Shown here one piece after another: positions 39,956-48,178 of a stretch of DNA of 64,000 nt. Source of the stretch: Pirellula sp. SH-Sr6A (GTDB taxonomy: Bacteria; Planctomycetota; Planctomycetia; Pirellulales; Pirellulaceae); assembly GCF_001610875.1 (NCBI RefSeq), contig NZ_CP011272.1, positions 3,763,988-3,827,987 of the forward strand, read 5' to 3'. The notes under the pieces were generated by a model. That model searched no databases, was not told the origin of the DNA, and was given only the letters and a program-made list of their open reading frames with translations. The translations under genes and the position numbers were made by a program. The number at the start of each line of letters is the position of its first letter. Position 1 is the stretch's first letter.

Positions 39956-40999
39956 TCAGGTTGCGCCGACCATATTGCGTTTCGAGGGATCGATAACCAA
40001 ATCGTCCGCATCTCGCTTGCGGCCCCTGCTCGGAAACCAGGTAGTCCAACCGAGGTTTCCGCCGTGCCCTAGTTGAAACGGTGGGACTTCTTCTTTCCGA
40101 AGACAGAGTTGAACGTCCCAGGTCAGTTCGAAACCGACGAAGTTATCCAACATGGCTTTCAGTCGCTTGAGACTCGGGCCATTGGGTAGAAGCTTTCGGA
40201 AGGCAGGGAGGTCCAATGGGCCGAGTAGGACACGAAAATGTTGCTGGTAGCACAGCACTTTGCTTCCCAATGTCACGTTCCTGCCGAGAGTGCCCGACTC
40301 GGGCGTCCGACCTAACCACCACTCGCAATCGTCAGGCAAGCTCACCCACTTGCCTACGAATTGCAGGATCTTCGCCTCGGCGCCGAAAAAGGATTGCAGC
40401 ATCGACTCCAGGTTGCTCGCACTCTTGGCGGAGTTTCCTAAAAAACCACTGAAGTGCAATTTGGCCGAATCGGGCATGGCGTCTCGGTTTTGAAGCCCGG
40501 GTGTTCCGATTCCAGCCAACGAAGCGACGTAGTCAAAAAAGCGATTCGATTCGGGCCGATCCATCTGCACGGTGGGCTGCGAATCGGCCCAAGCCCGGTA
40601 GAAGAACGACGCCATGCGGTGATGAAACAAATCGACAAATCGAGCAAACGTTTCGTCGCGATGATGACGAATCCGCTGTTCGGCAAAGTCGGTTAGGTGA
40701 AGCGGCAATGCACCGTTGGGGCCAAAAACGCCGAAGGCATGATTTGCCAAATCCCAGTATTCGCGGCCCGCTCGTTTTTCGAATTTGGCGATCGCGGTCG
40801 GTGCAAACTTGAGCGATGCTACCTGGGAGATTCGAAACATTTCGAATACAGGGCGTTCTGCATGTCCGGTCCTCGGACTGGATCGAAACAAGGAGTCGAG
40901 CAATCGAATCGCTTCGAACAGATCGTATTCGTTAGCGTTTCGAGAAAGGTCTTCGAGCTGCGTTACAGTACTCGGCGCCGTCCGATGTTCGCTGGCCAT
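39956..40999 (-). CDS. tssG: T6SS baseplate protein TssG
   Basis: 347 residues; the ATG has a strong GGGGAGG eight bases upstream. TssG is a wedge protein that forms baseplate heterotrimers with two TssF chains in the cytoplasm. Supporting features are the N-terminal YDLFEAIRLLDSLF helix, a segment FRISQVASLKFAPTAIAKFE with the strand pattern that starts the ImpH/VasB fold, and the conserved FGPNGALPLHLTDFAEQR stretch (~residues 93-110), a TssG hallmark. Length is usual. The start overlaps the end of tssF by 37 bases, consistent with coupled translation at fixed stoichiometry. Confidence 0.94.
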   Translation of the reverse strand: MASEHRTAPSTVTQLEDLSRNANEYDLFEAIRLLDSLFRSSPRTGHAERPVFEMFRISQVASLKFAPTAIAKFEKRAGREYWDLANHAFGVFGPNGALPLHLTDFAEQRIRHHRDETFARFVDLFHHRMASFFYRAWADSQPTVQMDRPESNRFFDYVASLAGIGTPGLQNRDAMPDSAKLHFSGFLGNSAKSASNLESMLQSFFGAEAKILQFVGKWVSLPDDCEWWLGRTPESGTLGRNVTLGSKVLCYQQHFRVLLGPLDLPAFRKLLPNGPSLKRLKAMLDNFVGFELTWDVQLCLRKEEVPPFQLGHGGNLGWTTWFPSRGRKRDADDLVIDPSKRNMVGAT

Positions 41000-42834
41000 C
41001 GTTTTACCTCCCCTCGTTCGTTCGTATGGAGAGTGGTCTGTGTGAAAGAGTTGATGGAAACGTATTTGGCAAAAAACTCGGATAGGACGGCACCCAGCAG
41101 ATAGGCGCTGGAACCGGCCATTCTCGACTCATCGCACAGCACCTTGATCTCCAGTCCTCGCCCAAAGGACAAGGGACCGAAATCGGATAATCGTTTCATG
41201 ATTGGACGGCACTCCAAGGCGACAATGGAATCGGATTGATCCAAGGCTCCCGATGCCAGACCCTCTTGATAGAGAGACAAAAGCTCTTTCAACGCCCCTG
41301 CTCCCTCGCCCTCCACCAGGGAGAGATAATTCAACGAAAGATGACTGATCAGTCTCCAGCTTCGATCTCCGGATGTGGAGGCAAAGGATGGTTTCGGCTC
41401 GGTCGGCCCCGCGACGCACCGAATCGAACGAATCGGGGCTCCGGATTCCATCACAAAGTCCGTACTCCCCTTTCCAATCGGGATCGTCAGTGGAAGGTCG
41501 CGATTGGTGCACAGCAACATCACTTCTAATTGTTCCAAATCGGGGGCAAACGGAGCGCAATCCGAATCGACGATGGAAAGGTACGCTTCGCAACCCAGGT
41601 AACTGGACCGAGGCCCCCGCCGCTTTTGCTTGGTCGAAAGATTCCGGGTCGACCGAGACAATGAATAAAACGCATTGCGATGGACGCGACTATTGTCCAT
41701 CTCGCCGTCATTCAAGTTGTAGAACGGCTTGAAATTGACTGACTTCTCCAAGCTTTGTCCGTAGCCTTCGACTTGAAGAACCGAGTGAACCTCGTAGTCC
41801 ATCGGCCGGGTTCGATCCGGGACAATGTGGTATTCATGCGAACCGTGATTCAAGTGAATGCGATCCGCGCGGTGCGTGAAAAGATTGATCGCAGGTGAAC
41901 AAAAAAGTCCAAAGCTGCTCTCATCAATCAGATTCTCCAGCTGTGGATCTAATCGCTTTAAGGGTATGAGGATCTCTAACTCGTCGACACCCATCGACGG
42001 CAGAACTTCCCCGAGCCCGAGAAATTCGAAGAAGAGAAAACGCTGTTGGAACGTGAAATACTCGGTGAGAAGGCGATAGCCCTTGAACATGTTGAAATGC
42101 GTAGGAAGCATGGCGGATTCATCCTCGAATCCCACCGACCCGATGGGTTGCGTCAGCACGCGTTCTTGCCCCGCTCCGCTCGGACGGATGATCACTCCCA
42201 ATGCGTCACAGAAGATCTGCTCGTATAGTTTGTTGGTGCGTGCACTGGTCCCTCTCAAAAAGAAGGGCAATCGATCCAGTTTCAGATCGCTGAACTTGTT
42301 GCCACCTGTCGCTTCAAGCTTGATCCGAATCAACGCTTTAGCGCTCTGATATCCCGGCGGAAGTTTGGCCGATGCCGAATCGCGACTGACATACGAGGCC
42401 TCGACGCAATGCAACGGCCATAAGTCGATCTCGTGGCAAGTGCGATACTCGCAGGGTGTTTGGTCGTTGGGTCCCAATAGACTATTCAACGAGGTTCCTC
42501 GGGGGATGCGGTAACCATCCTTCAAAGATCCTTCGTTTAAATCCGGGCTGAACTGCGCAATCGCCATCGATGGAATGGGGGCGAGATACTGGGGATAGAC
42601 GATCTCCAAAAGGTGATCGGTAAACTTGGGAAACTCGCACTCCAGTTTCCAATGAACCCGAGCGGCCATGAAGGCAAAGGACTCGATCAGACGTTCGACG
42701 TAGGGGTCCGCGCATTCAAATCCATCTAGCCCCAACCTGCCTGCAATCTTTGGAAACTCACGCGCGAACTCCCCCCCCATTTCGCGAATGAATTGCAACT
42801 CCCGGTTGTAGAATTCCAAGAACTGAGGATGCAT
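40963..42834 (-). CDS. tssF: T6SS baseplate protein TssF
   Basis: 623 residues, the family's normal size. TssF is the main wedge component of the baseplate, binding TssG and TssK. The N-terminus carries the classic signature FYNRELQFIREMGGEFAREF, followed by GRLGLDGFECADPYVERLIE and the FPKFTDHLLEIVYPQYLAPI stretch. No Shine-Dalgarno precedes the ATG, but the signature begins within seven residues, so the start is secure. It lies 43 bases after tssE and overlaps tssG. No insertions or missing regions noticed. Confidence 0.96.
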   Translation of the reverse strand: MHPQFLEFYNRELQFIREMGGEFAREFPKIAGRLGLDGFECADPYVERLIESFAFMAARVHWKLECEFPKFTDHLLEIVYPQYLAPIPSMAIAQFSPDLNEGSLKDGYRIPRGTSLNSLLGPNDQTPCEYRTCHEIDLWPLHCVEASYVSRDSASAKLPPGYQSAKALIRIKLEATGGNKFSDLKLDRLPFFLRGTSARTNKLYEQIFCDALGVIIRPSGAGQERVLTQPIGSVGFEDESAMLPTHFNMFKGYRLLTEYFTFQQRFLFFEFLGLGEVLPSMGVDELEILIPLKRLDPQLENLIDESSFGLFCSPAINLFTHRADRIHLNHGSHEYHIVPDRTRPMDYEVHSVLQVEGYGQSLEKSVNFKPFYNLNDGEMDNSRVHRNAFYSLSRSTRNLSTKQKRRGPRSSYLGCEAYLSIVDSDCAPFAPDLEQLEVMLLCTNRDLPLTIPIGKGSTDFVMESGAPIRSIRCVAGPTEPKPSFASTSGDRSWRLISHLSLNYLSLVEGEGAGALKELLSLYQEGLASGALDQSDSIVALECRPIMKRLSDFGPLSFGRGLEIKVLCDESRMAGSSAYLLGAVLSEFFAKYVSINSFTQTTLHTNERGEVKRWPANIGRRRVL

Positions 42835-42877
42835 CGTTTATTTCAATCGAAGGGAAGGGAACGAATCACCGCGCCTC

Positions 42878-43381
42878 TTAGGTCGGGGTTTCCGCGATGG
42901 AAACCGCGCCGGTTTCAAGATCCAATTCGGTTCGCAAATACATTTTCAAAGGGACTGGCTGAGCCCACAATTCACCTTGGATCTCGAACGATAGGGTCTT
43001 GCGGCTCATCAAGTCCGATGCATTGACGGCGCGAACGGAGAGGGAGTCCTTCAAGATTCGGGGTTCAAAAATCGAGATTGCTTCGCGAACCTGTTCCTCA
43101 AGTTTCTTGAGGTCGAGCCCGGATGCTGTTAACCCGGATAAGGTAGGGATCCCAAAATTGACGACCGACGATCGTACATCTGGATACGATTCGATGTCCT
43201 CGACCGACTCGTGATTCTCCGTATTCAATAGCCATCCAAGATCGCGCAGCACGCACTCGCGCAACCGCTGAAGACTCAATACCCGATTCTCACGCGACTC
43301 AAGCGAATCTTGAGGAGCATCGTCGGTCAGGCGATCCAGGAGGGAGGGTTGAAGCTTTTCTTTTTGAGTTAGTTCGGCCAA
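42878..43381 (-). CDS. tssE: T6SS baseplate gp25-like protein TssE
   Basis: 167 residues. TssE is the gp25/lysozyme-like baseplate protein that connects baseplate to sheath. The N-terminal PSLLDRLTDD motif and LRECVLRDLGWLLNTEN helix are typical, followed by the conserved SVVNFGIPTLSGL and EAISIFEPRILKDSLSVRAV stretches, where the invariant FEPRL-type motif is FEPRI here. The start is a TTG nine bases after the tagJ stop; AAGG lies very close to it. No better start keeps the SLLDRL motif. Position between tagJ and tssF is canonical. Confidence 0.92.
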   Translation of the reverse strand: MAELTQKEKLQPSLLDRLTDDAPQDSLESRENRVLSLQRLRECVLRDLGWLLNTENHESVEDIESYPDVRSSVVNFGIPTLSGLTASGLDLKKLEEQVREAISIFEPRILKDSLSVRAVNASDLMSRKTLSFEIQGELWAQPVPLKMYLRTELDLETGAVSIAETPT

Positions 43382-43390
43382 GACCTTTTG

Positions 43391-44266
43391 TTATCCTCGT
43401 GACGCATGGAGATCAGACTCCGGTTGCTGGAATTCGATGCGTGCGATATCGGTCAACGCGTACTCACCTTGATCGGTAGCCAAGATTCGCAATCCAACGC
43501 CGAAATAGGTATTTTCGTCCACTTCGGTCCATTGGGTTGTCCTGGCAAGTTTGATGGAATCGTCGGGATGCTGATTGGACTTGGGATATCGCGTTGGAAT
43601 GAACGCTACGGCTTCTCCACCATTGGTCCATTCAAATTTCGCTGGCAACCACACCAAATCACGGAGATCGGTTACCTTTTCCAACGTGACCGATCGCACG
43701 CAACCTGCTGGTACCCAGTAGTACTTACCGTGGATGATCGCTTCGAAAACAGGACCGATTCGCGAGTCCGCATCTGCAATCCATTCAAAGGACTCTTTGG
43801 TCTCTTTCTTTCCGTCATCGCTCGGCGGGGTTTCGTCCTTAGGCTGATGCTTCGGATAGAACGTGATCACACCCGCGACAGCGCTCGCTTTGTCGAGCGC
43901 GAGCGATCGAAGCTCCGATGCGGCCGCAGGATTTGCTCCCATCGAGAGCGCATTGATCATCATCGCGATCCATTCCTCGGGTTGGCCGAAGACCAACGGG
44001 GTTCTCTTCCCGTCGAAAACGTTTTCTCGAAGCGAGTCGCATTGCAATGCTTCTTGATACGTTTGCACCAGCGTCATCGCGTCCCTGCTCAAATCCCGAA
44101 GCACATTGAGCTGGTTGAGGGCCCGCTCGCTTTGGCCGAGAATGGAATACAACTGGAAAAGAAAGACGCGTAGCTTGGGGTCAGACGGATTGTTCCGGAC
44201 CTCGTCCTGCAAAGCGGATTGGGCTTTCGCAAGATCGCCAGCTTTTAAGAATTGCAACGCCGACAT
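43391..44266 (-). CDS. tagJ: T6SS accessory protein TagJ/ImpE
   Basis: 291 residues from the ATG at 44266, which has GGGAG six bases upstream; an earlier in-frame ATG lacks one. TagJ (ImpE) binds the sheath subunit TssB in T6SSs that carry it and may help present sheath to ClpV. Residues 1-100 show the TPR-like start ALQFLKAGDLAKAQSALQDE and a matching second repeat. The C-terminal half has the ImpE-type sequence FEWIADADSRIGPVFEAIIH and YWVPAGCVRSVTLEKVTDL, with a WLPAKFEWTNG turn. The position directly before tssE is common. About 25 residues longer than some family members. Confidence 0.9.
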   Translation of the reverse strand: MSALQFLKAGDLAKAQSALQDEVRNNPSDPKLRVFLFQLYSILGQSERALNQLNVLRDLSRDAMTLVQTYQEALQCDSLRENVFDGKRTPLVFGQPEEWIAMMINALSMGANPAAASELRSLALDKASAVAGVITFYPKHQPKDETPPSDDGKKETKESFEWIADADSRIGPVFEAIIHGKYYWVPAGCVRSVTLEKVTDLRDLVWLPAKFEWTNGGEAVAFIPTRYPKSNQHPDDSIKLARTTQWTEVDENTYFGVGLRILATDQGEYALTDIARIEFQQPESDLHASRG

Positions 44267-44336
44267 GTTTTCTCCCAGTGGTTCATCTTCCATCTATCTC
44301 GACTGGATGCGGCGGCCTTGTGGAGCGAGGGAACGA

Positions 44337-44888
44337 CTACTCGTCGCGCCGCAGGAGCTCGTCCGATTTCCAATCCTTGTTTGTCTGCTGGTCCCATCCC
44401 AACGGGCCATGCGTCTCATAGACTTTGCCGTCTTGAGTTGCGCGATACTTCATCGCCGCACGATTGAACCAAATCTTTAATGACTCGGTAGGCCGCTCGT
44501 CCCCCGATGCGTCAATACTCCAGTCCTGAATGATGGCGTTTTCAATCCGGATTTTCATATAAGGGGCGGTTAAACCGCCTGACGCGCTCGCATCTTCGTA
44601 CCGCTTCGACTGAACTAGATGGATGTCGATACTGAGCGTACGAGGGCCCCCTGTATCGGTCCGACCCTTCATGGCTGCGTGCATCAAGTACACGGTGGCT
44701 GCATCCACCGACTTTTCGATGGAGAGCTCCTGTTCCTCGGACTCTCCTATCGTGAGATCGTTTCGGTCGCTGCTTGAGGCCGAAACCTTTCTCCCTACTC
44801 CGAAGCCGATCGATTCCGCAACGAAGTAATCCTTGTAGCCTGGAAGCAACACGGTACCTTTGATTCGGTCAATTCGGACAAGGATCAT
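44337..44888 (-). CDS. Hcp-like T6SS tube protein, second copy
   Basis: 183 residues, Hcp family (inner tube hexamer and effector carrier). It begins MILVRIDRIKGTVLLPGYKD, followed by the FGVGRKVSASSSD and EEQELSIEKSVDAATVYLMH strands typical of Hcp, and ends in an extra ~35-residue polar tail. It shares N-terminal layout and the IxDWS/VxSWS strand with the neighbouring hcp but is clearly diverged, so it is a paralogue rather than a recent duplicate. The start has AGGTGA four bases upstream, inside a short inverted repeat. It could be an alternative tube layer or a specialised cargo carrier. Confidence 0.9.
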   Translation of the reverse strand: MILVRIDRIKGTVLLPGYKDYFVAESIGFGVGRKVSASSSDRNDLTIGESEEQELSIEKSVDAATVYLMHAAMKGRTDTGGPRTLSIDIHLVQSKRYEDASASGGLTAPYMKIRIENAIIQDWSIDASGDERPTESLKIWFNRAAMKYRATQDGKVYETHGPLGWDQQTNKDWKSDELLRRDE

Positions 44889-44893
44889 AGATC

Positions 44894-44906
44894 ACCTGAA
44901 TCAGGT
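44894..44906 (-). promoter_or_regulatory. Inverted repeat covering the hcp2 ribosome-binding site
   Basis: ACCTGAATCAGGT is a 6+1+6 palindrome just before the second hcp start. Its right arm contains the Shine-Dalgarno-like AGGTGA, so a small RNA hairpin (ACCT/AGGT) could reduce translation, or it may be a protein site. The stem is short. Confidence 0.3.
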
Positions 44907-45061
44907 ATAACGACAACGTGAATCCGCAGATGTCGCCGCGTTGGCTATGGACTGCGGTGGCTGATGCCTGCGGTCGAAGACCCATTCACCCTCTCGGGCT
45001 GAACATGAGGGGACTCGATCCCCCCAGCACCAGCCAACGAGCAGGCGAAATGGATGTCCGA

Positions 45062-45604
45062 TTAGCCAGCTGGATGCATCTCGGCCTTCTTTGGCAACGT
45101 TGCGTCCGTCCAAGGCTTCGACTGAACCTGATCCCAGCGGCAGTCATGGCCAGCCAAGAAGTCGTAGCCGTTGACAGTTGGGAAGTAAATGAAAGCAATC
45201 TTGTTGTACCACAATGCAACGTCTTCGGAGGGACGATCGTCGGCGTCTCCGGACATGCTCCATGACTTGACGAACACGTTATCGAGCTTGAATGCCAAAT
45301 AGACGACGTTCTTTCGATCATTACCTGGTGTCGTGATCGCTTCCACAAACTTGATGTCCGCTTCGCGACAAGACGATCCGCTGATCGCTTTCCTCGCGAG
45401 ATAGGCGGAGGCAGTGTCCATGCTCTTCGAGATGGTGCACTCTTGCAGTTCACCGATACCGATGTTCACGTCCGCCGTACCACCCTTGGCGCTGTCTGCC
45501 AACTCTCGCTCCACTCCGAAACCGAAGCTCTCGGCCGTGAAGTAATCCTTGAATCCGGAAATCTGGCAGTCGCCCATTACACCTTCGATCCACACAAGAA
45601 TCAT
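45062..45604 (-). CDS. hcp: Hcp, T6SS tube protein
   Basis: 180 residues from the ATG at 45604, with GGAG nine bases upstream. Hcp stacks as hexameric rings inside the sheath and is secreted. The start MILVWIEGVMGDCQISGFKD followed by FGFGVERELAD and IGIGELQECTISKSMDTASA is the Hcp pattern, with later strands VVYLAFKLDNVFVKSWSMSG and SEDVALWYNKIAFIYFP. Length is slightly above the usual ~160-170. It is separated from tssC by 215 bases holding an inverted repeat, which fits the separate high expression usually needed for Hcp. The second hcp lies 173 bases downstream. Confidence 0.95.
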   Translation of the reverse strand: MILVWIEGVMGDCQISGFKDYFTAESFGFGVERELADSAKGGTADVNIGIGELQECTISKSMDTASAYLARKAISGSSCREADIKFVEAITTPGNDRKNVVYLAFKLDNVFVKSWSMSGDADDRPSEDVALWYNKIAFIYFPTVNGYDFLAGHDCRWDQVQSKPWTDATLPKKAEMHPAG

Positions 45605-45689
45605 CTTTGCATTCTCCAAAAAACAGGCAGTGACGAATTGTCTAATCCACAATCCGGACCAAAACATATCCGAATGGAAACCATACTAC

Positions 45690-45724
45690 ATGCGGTAAAC
45701 ATCATAAATACAATTTTGCCGCAT
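45690..45724 (-). promoter_or_regulatory. Inverted repeat between tssC and hcp
   Basis: ATGCGGTAAA and TTTGCCGCAT form a 10-bp stem with one G-T or mismatch and a 15-base A/T-rich loop. It lies in the tssC-hcp gap. Without a following T-run it is not a clear terminator. It could be an attenuator, an RNA processing site or an operator for hcp. Confidence 0.4.
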
Positions 45725-45819
45725 TCTGGGAGCTATTTCCCTCGCCAGGAAATCTGGAATCGAGGGACTGCTCTCCCAATCAACCACTCCGCCTCCCAAT
45801 CAACCGCTCCGCGCATCGA

Positions 45820-47298
45820 TCAGGAAGTGGGCAGCCGCGACGTCAATCGCAGCGAGACCGTCAAGCCTTCCAACTGGTAGTGTGGTCGGAGGAAGAACTT
45901 CGATTTGTAATATCCTGGGTTGCTCGGATCTTCTTCGATGACCACTTTGGCTTCTGCCAAGGGCCTTCTCGCCTTATCTTCTTGTGATGCAGCTGCGGGA
46001 TTGGGTTCGACATATTGCGAAATCCAACCTTGCAGCCAGCTTTCCAAGGTGTTTTTGTCCTGGGAAGACCCAATCTTGTCTCGCACCATGCACTTGAGGT
46101 AATGCGCGAAACGGCATGTCGCGAACAAGTAGGGGAGACGGGCGGCCAGCTGCGCGTTGGCGCTGGCGTCCGGGTCGTCGTACTCCGCAGGCTTTTGAAG
46201 CGATTGAGCGCCGATGAAGGCCGCGAAATCGCTGTTCTTCTTGTGGATCAAAGGCATGAAACCGTTTTTCGCCAATTCGGCTTCGCGACGGTCGCCAATG
46301 GCAATTTCCGTGGGGCATTTCATGTCCACCCCGCCATCTTCGGTTGGGAAGGTGTGGGTTGGCAATCCCTCGACTGCTCCCCCGGACTCGACGCCACGAA
46401 TCGACGTACACCAACCGTACTGCTTGAACGATCGCGTGATGTTGGTGGCCATCGTGTAGGCCGCGTTCGCCCAACAGTACTTGGAGTGGTCACCGCCCCC
46501 CGTTTCTTCTTCGAAATCGAAATCCTCGACGGGATCGGTCTTCGAACCGTAGGGTAGTCTCGCCAAGTATCTTGGGAGGCACAAACCGAGATATCGCGAA
46601 TCGTCGGATTCTCGTAGCGATCTCCAAGCCGCATACTCGGGGGTGCCAAAGATCTTTGTCAAGTCGCGTCGATCGTTGAGCTCTTGCCAGCTTTCCAACT
46701 GAAGAATGCTCGGTGCCGCCCCCGTTATCATCGGTGTGTGGGCTGCAGCGCAAATCTGCGACATCTCGGTGAGGAGGGCCACATCGGGTGGACTGTGATC
46801 GAAATGGTAATCGGCCACCAACGCTCCGTAAGGCTCTCCCCCGAATTGGCCGTACTCTTCTTCGTAGATCTTTTTGAAGACAGGACTTTGGTCCCAAGCT
46901 GTCCCTTTGAACTTCTTCAACGTTTTGCCGAGCTCGTTCTTCGAGACATTGAAGACTCGGATCTTGAGCATCTCGTCGGTCTCGGTGTTATTGACAAGGT
47001 AATGCAACCCTCGCCATGCACCTTCCAGACGCTGGAAATCTTCATGATGCAAAATCACATTGATCTGCTCGGTGAGCTTCTTATCGATCGATGCAATGAT
47101 GGCGGATATCGAAGCCAATGCGTCGTTGGAGATAACGTTCGCATCCTGAAGGACTTGCTCGGCTAACGTCTTTACCGCACCTTCGATAGCTGATTTGGCA
47201 TCGTCGGATTGAGGGCGAAACTCTTTCTTGAGCAAAGAGGAAAGGTCGCTGTCAGCGAACTGGGTTGCTCCCAAGAGGGACTCGGTCTGTCGTTCCAT
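45820..47298 (-). CDS. tssC: T6SS contractile sheath large subunit TssC
   Basis: 492 residues from the ATG at 47298, the usual length; an in-frame ATG 20 codons earlier adds a non-conserved basic stretch. TssC pairs with TssB to form the contractile sheath. Hallmarks are ILHHEDFQRLEGAWRGLHYL (~residues 85-104), YGALVADYHFDHSPPDVALL, the LGLCLPRYLARLPYG segment and the C-terminal handshake SKFFLRPHYQLEGLTVSLRL. The N-terminal helix that ClpV recognises in other systems is present as a charged segment at ~10-30. It is 100 bases after tssB. Confidence 0.97.
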   Translation of the reverse strand: MERQTESLLGATQFADSDLSSLLKKEFRPQSDDAKSAIEGAVKTLAEQVLQDANVISNDALASISAIIASIDKKLTEQINVILHHEDFQRLEGAWRGLHYLVNNTETDEMLKIRVFNVSKNELGKTLKKFKGTAWDQSPVFKKIYEEEYGQFGGEPYGALVADYHFDHSPPDVALLTEMSQICAAAHTPMITGAAPSILQLESWQELNDRRDLTKIFGTPEYAAWRSLRESDDSRYLGLCLPRYLARLPYGSKTDPVEDFDFEEETGGGDHSKYCWANAAYTMATNITRSFKQYGWCTSIRGVESGGAVEGLPTHTFPTEDGGVDMKCPTEIAIGDRREAELAKNGFMPLIHKKNSDFAAFIGAQSLQKPAEYDDPDASANAQLAARLPYLFATCRFAHYLKCMVRDKIGSSQDKNTLESWLQGWISQYVEPNPAAASQEDKARRPLAEAKVVIEEDPSNPGYYKSKFFLRPHYQLEGLTVSLRLTSRLPTS

Positions 47299-47398
47299 AG
47301 TGTTCCGTGTGCTTGTTTTGAATAGGTCTTTGGTAGATTTCTTTTGTCGATAGGGCATCGCCTATCGTCGTGGTGGTGACCGGTGTGACAGCCAATTC

Positions 47399-48058
47399 TT
47401 ATAGATCGTTCAAGAGCGAATCCAAATCGTCTTCCCCTCCCGCATCGGCAGGCGGGGTGGGCGAGGAGGGAGGAACGACAGCAGCCGGTGCAGCGGGAGC
47501 AGCTGCGGCCGGTGTTGGGATGGTCGCGGCAGGAGCGGGTGCACTGGTTGCCGGAGCTTTCGACGCGGGATTGGGAGTCGATGCGAGCGATCGAAGCGTC
47601 GATGGGTCGTTGATCAATTTGCCAATCAGCTCTTCGGCACCCGACTTTCCATCCATATAGGTGAGCAAGTTCGCCAACTGCGTTCTGGTCTCCAAAAGCT
47701 TGCGCAATGGCTCCACTTTTCGCGCGATCGCCGCGGGGGAGAAGTCATCCATGCTCTCGAACGTAATGTCGCACATCAAATTGCCATCACCTGTGAGCGT
47801 ATTCGGTACCGAAAACGCCACGCGAGGCTTCATCGACTTCAATCGTTCATCGAAATTATCCACATCGATTTCGAGAAATTTACGATCTCCGACCGCGGGG
47901 AGCTTTTCGCTCGGATTGCCCGACAAGTCGCTGAGGACACCCATAACGAAAGGGAGCTGCATGGACTTCTGGGCGCCGTAGACTTCGACGTCGTACTCGA
48001 TTTGAACGCGTGGGGCGCGATTCCGAGCGATGAACTTCTGTGCACTTTGCTTAGCCAT
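47399..48058 (-). CDS. tssB: T6SS contractile sheath small subunit TssB
   Basis: 219 residues from the ATG at 48058, preceded by GAAGG. The first ~160 residues are typical TssB/VipA: RAPRVQIEYDVEVYGAQKSM, VMGVLSDLSG, RKFLEIDVDNFDERLKSMKP, ITFESMDDFSPAAIARKVEP. A ~60-residue Ala/Pro-rich tail follows, ending in acidic DDLDSLLNDL; most TssB proteins stop near 165 residues. The same kind of tail ends the sheath fusion at the other end of the operon. It forms the sheath with TssC and is the expected TagJ partner. Confidence 0.96.
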   Translation of the reverse strand: MAKQSAQKFIARNRAPRVQIEYDVEVYGAQKSMQLPFVMGVLSDLSGNPSEKLPAVGDRKFLEIDVDNFDERLKSMKPRVAFSVPNTLTGDGNLMCDITFESMDDFSPAAIARKVEPLRKLLETRTQLANLLTYMDGKSGAEELIGKLINDPSTLRSLASTPNPASKAPATSAPAPAATIPTPAAAAPAAPAAVVPPSSPTPPADAGGEDDLDSLLNDL

Positions 48059-48178
48059 TCGAGAAACCTTCAAGAATCGAAACGAAAGAGATGGATGGAT
48101 AATTCGAATACGTCGTCATGTCCGATGGATCAGCATGGCGAAGTGGTAACACGGGAATAGGAGATTTGAGGGAACAGT

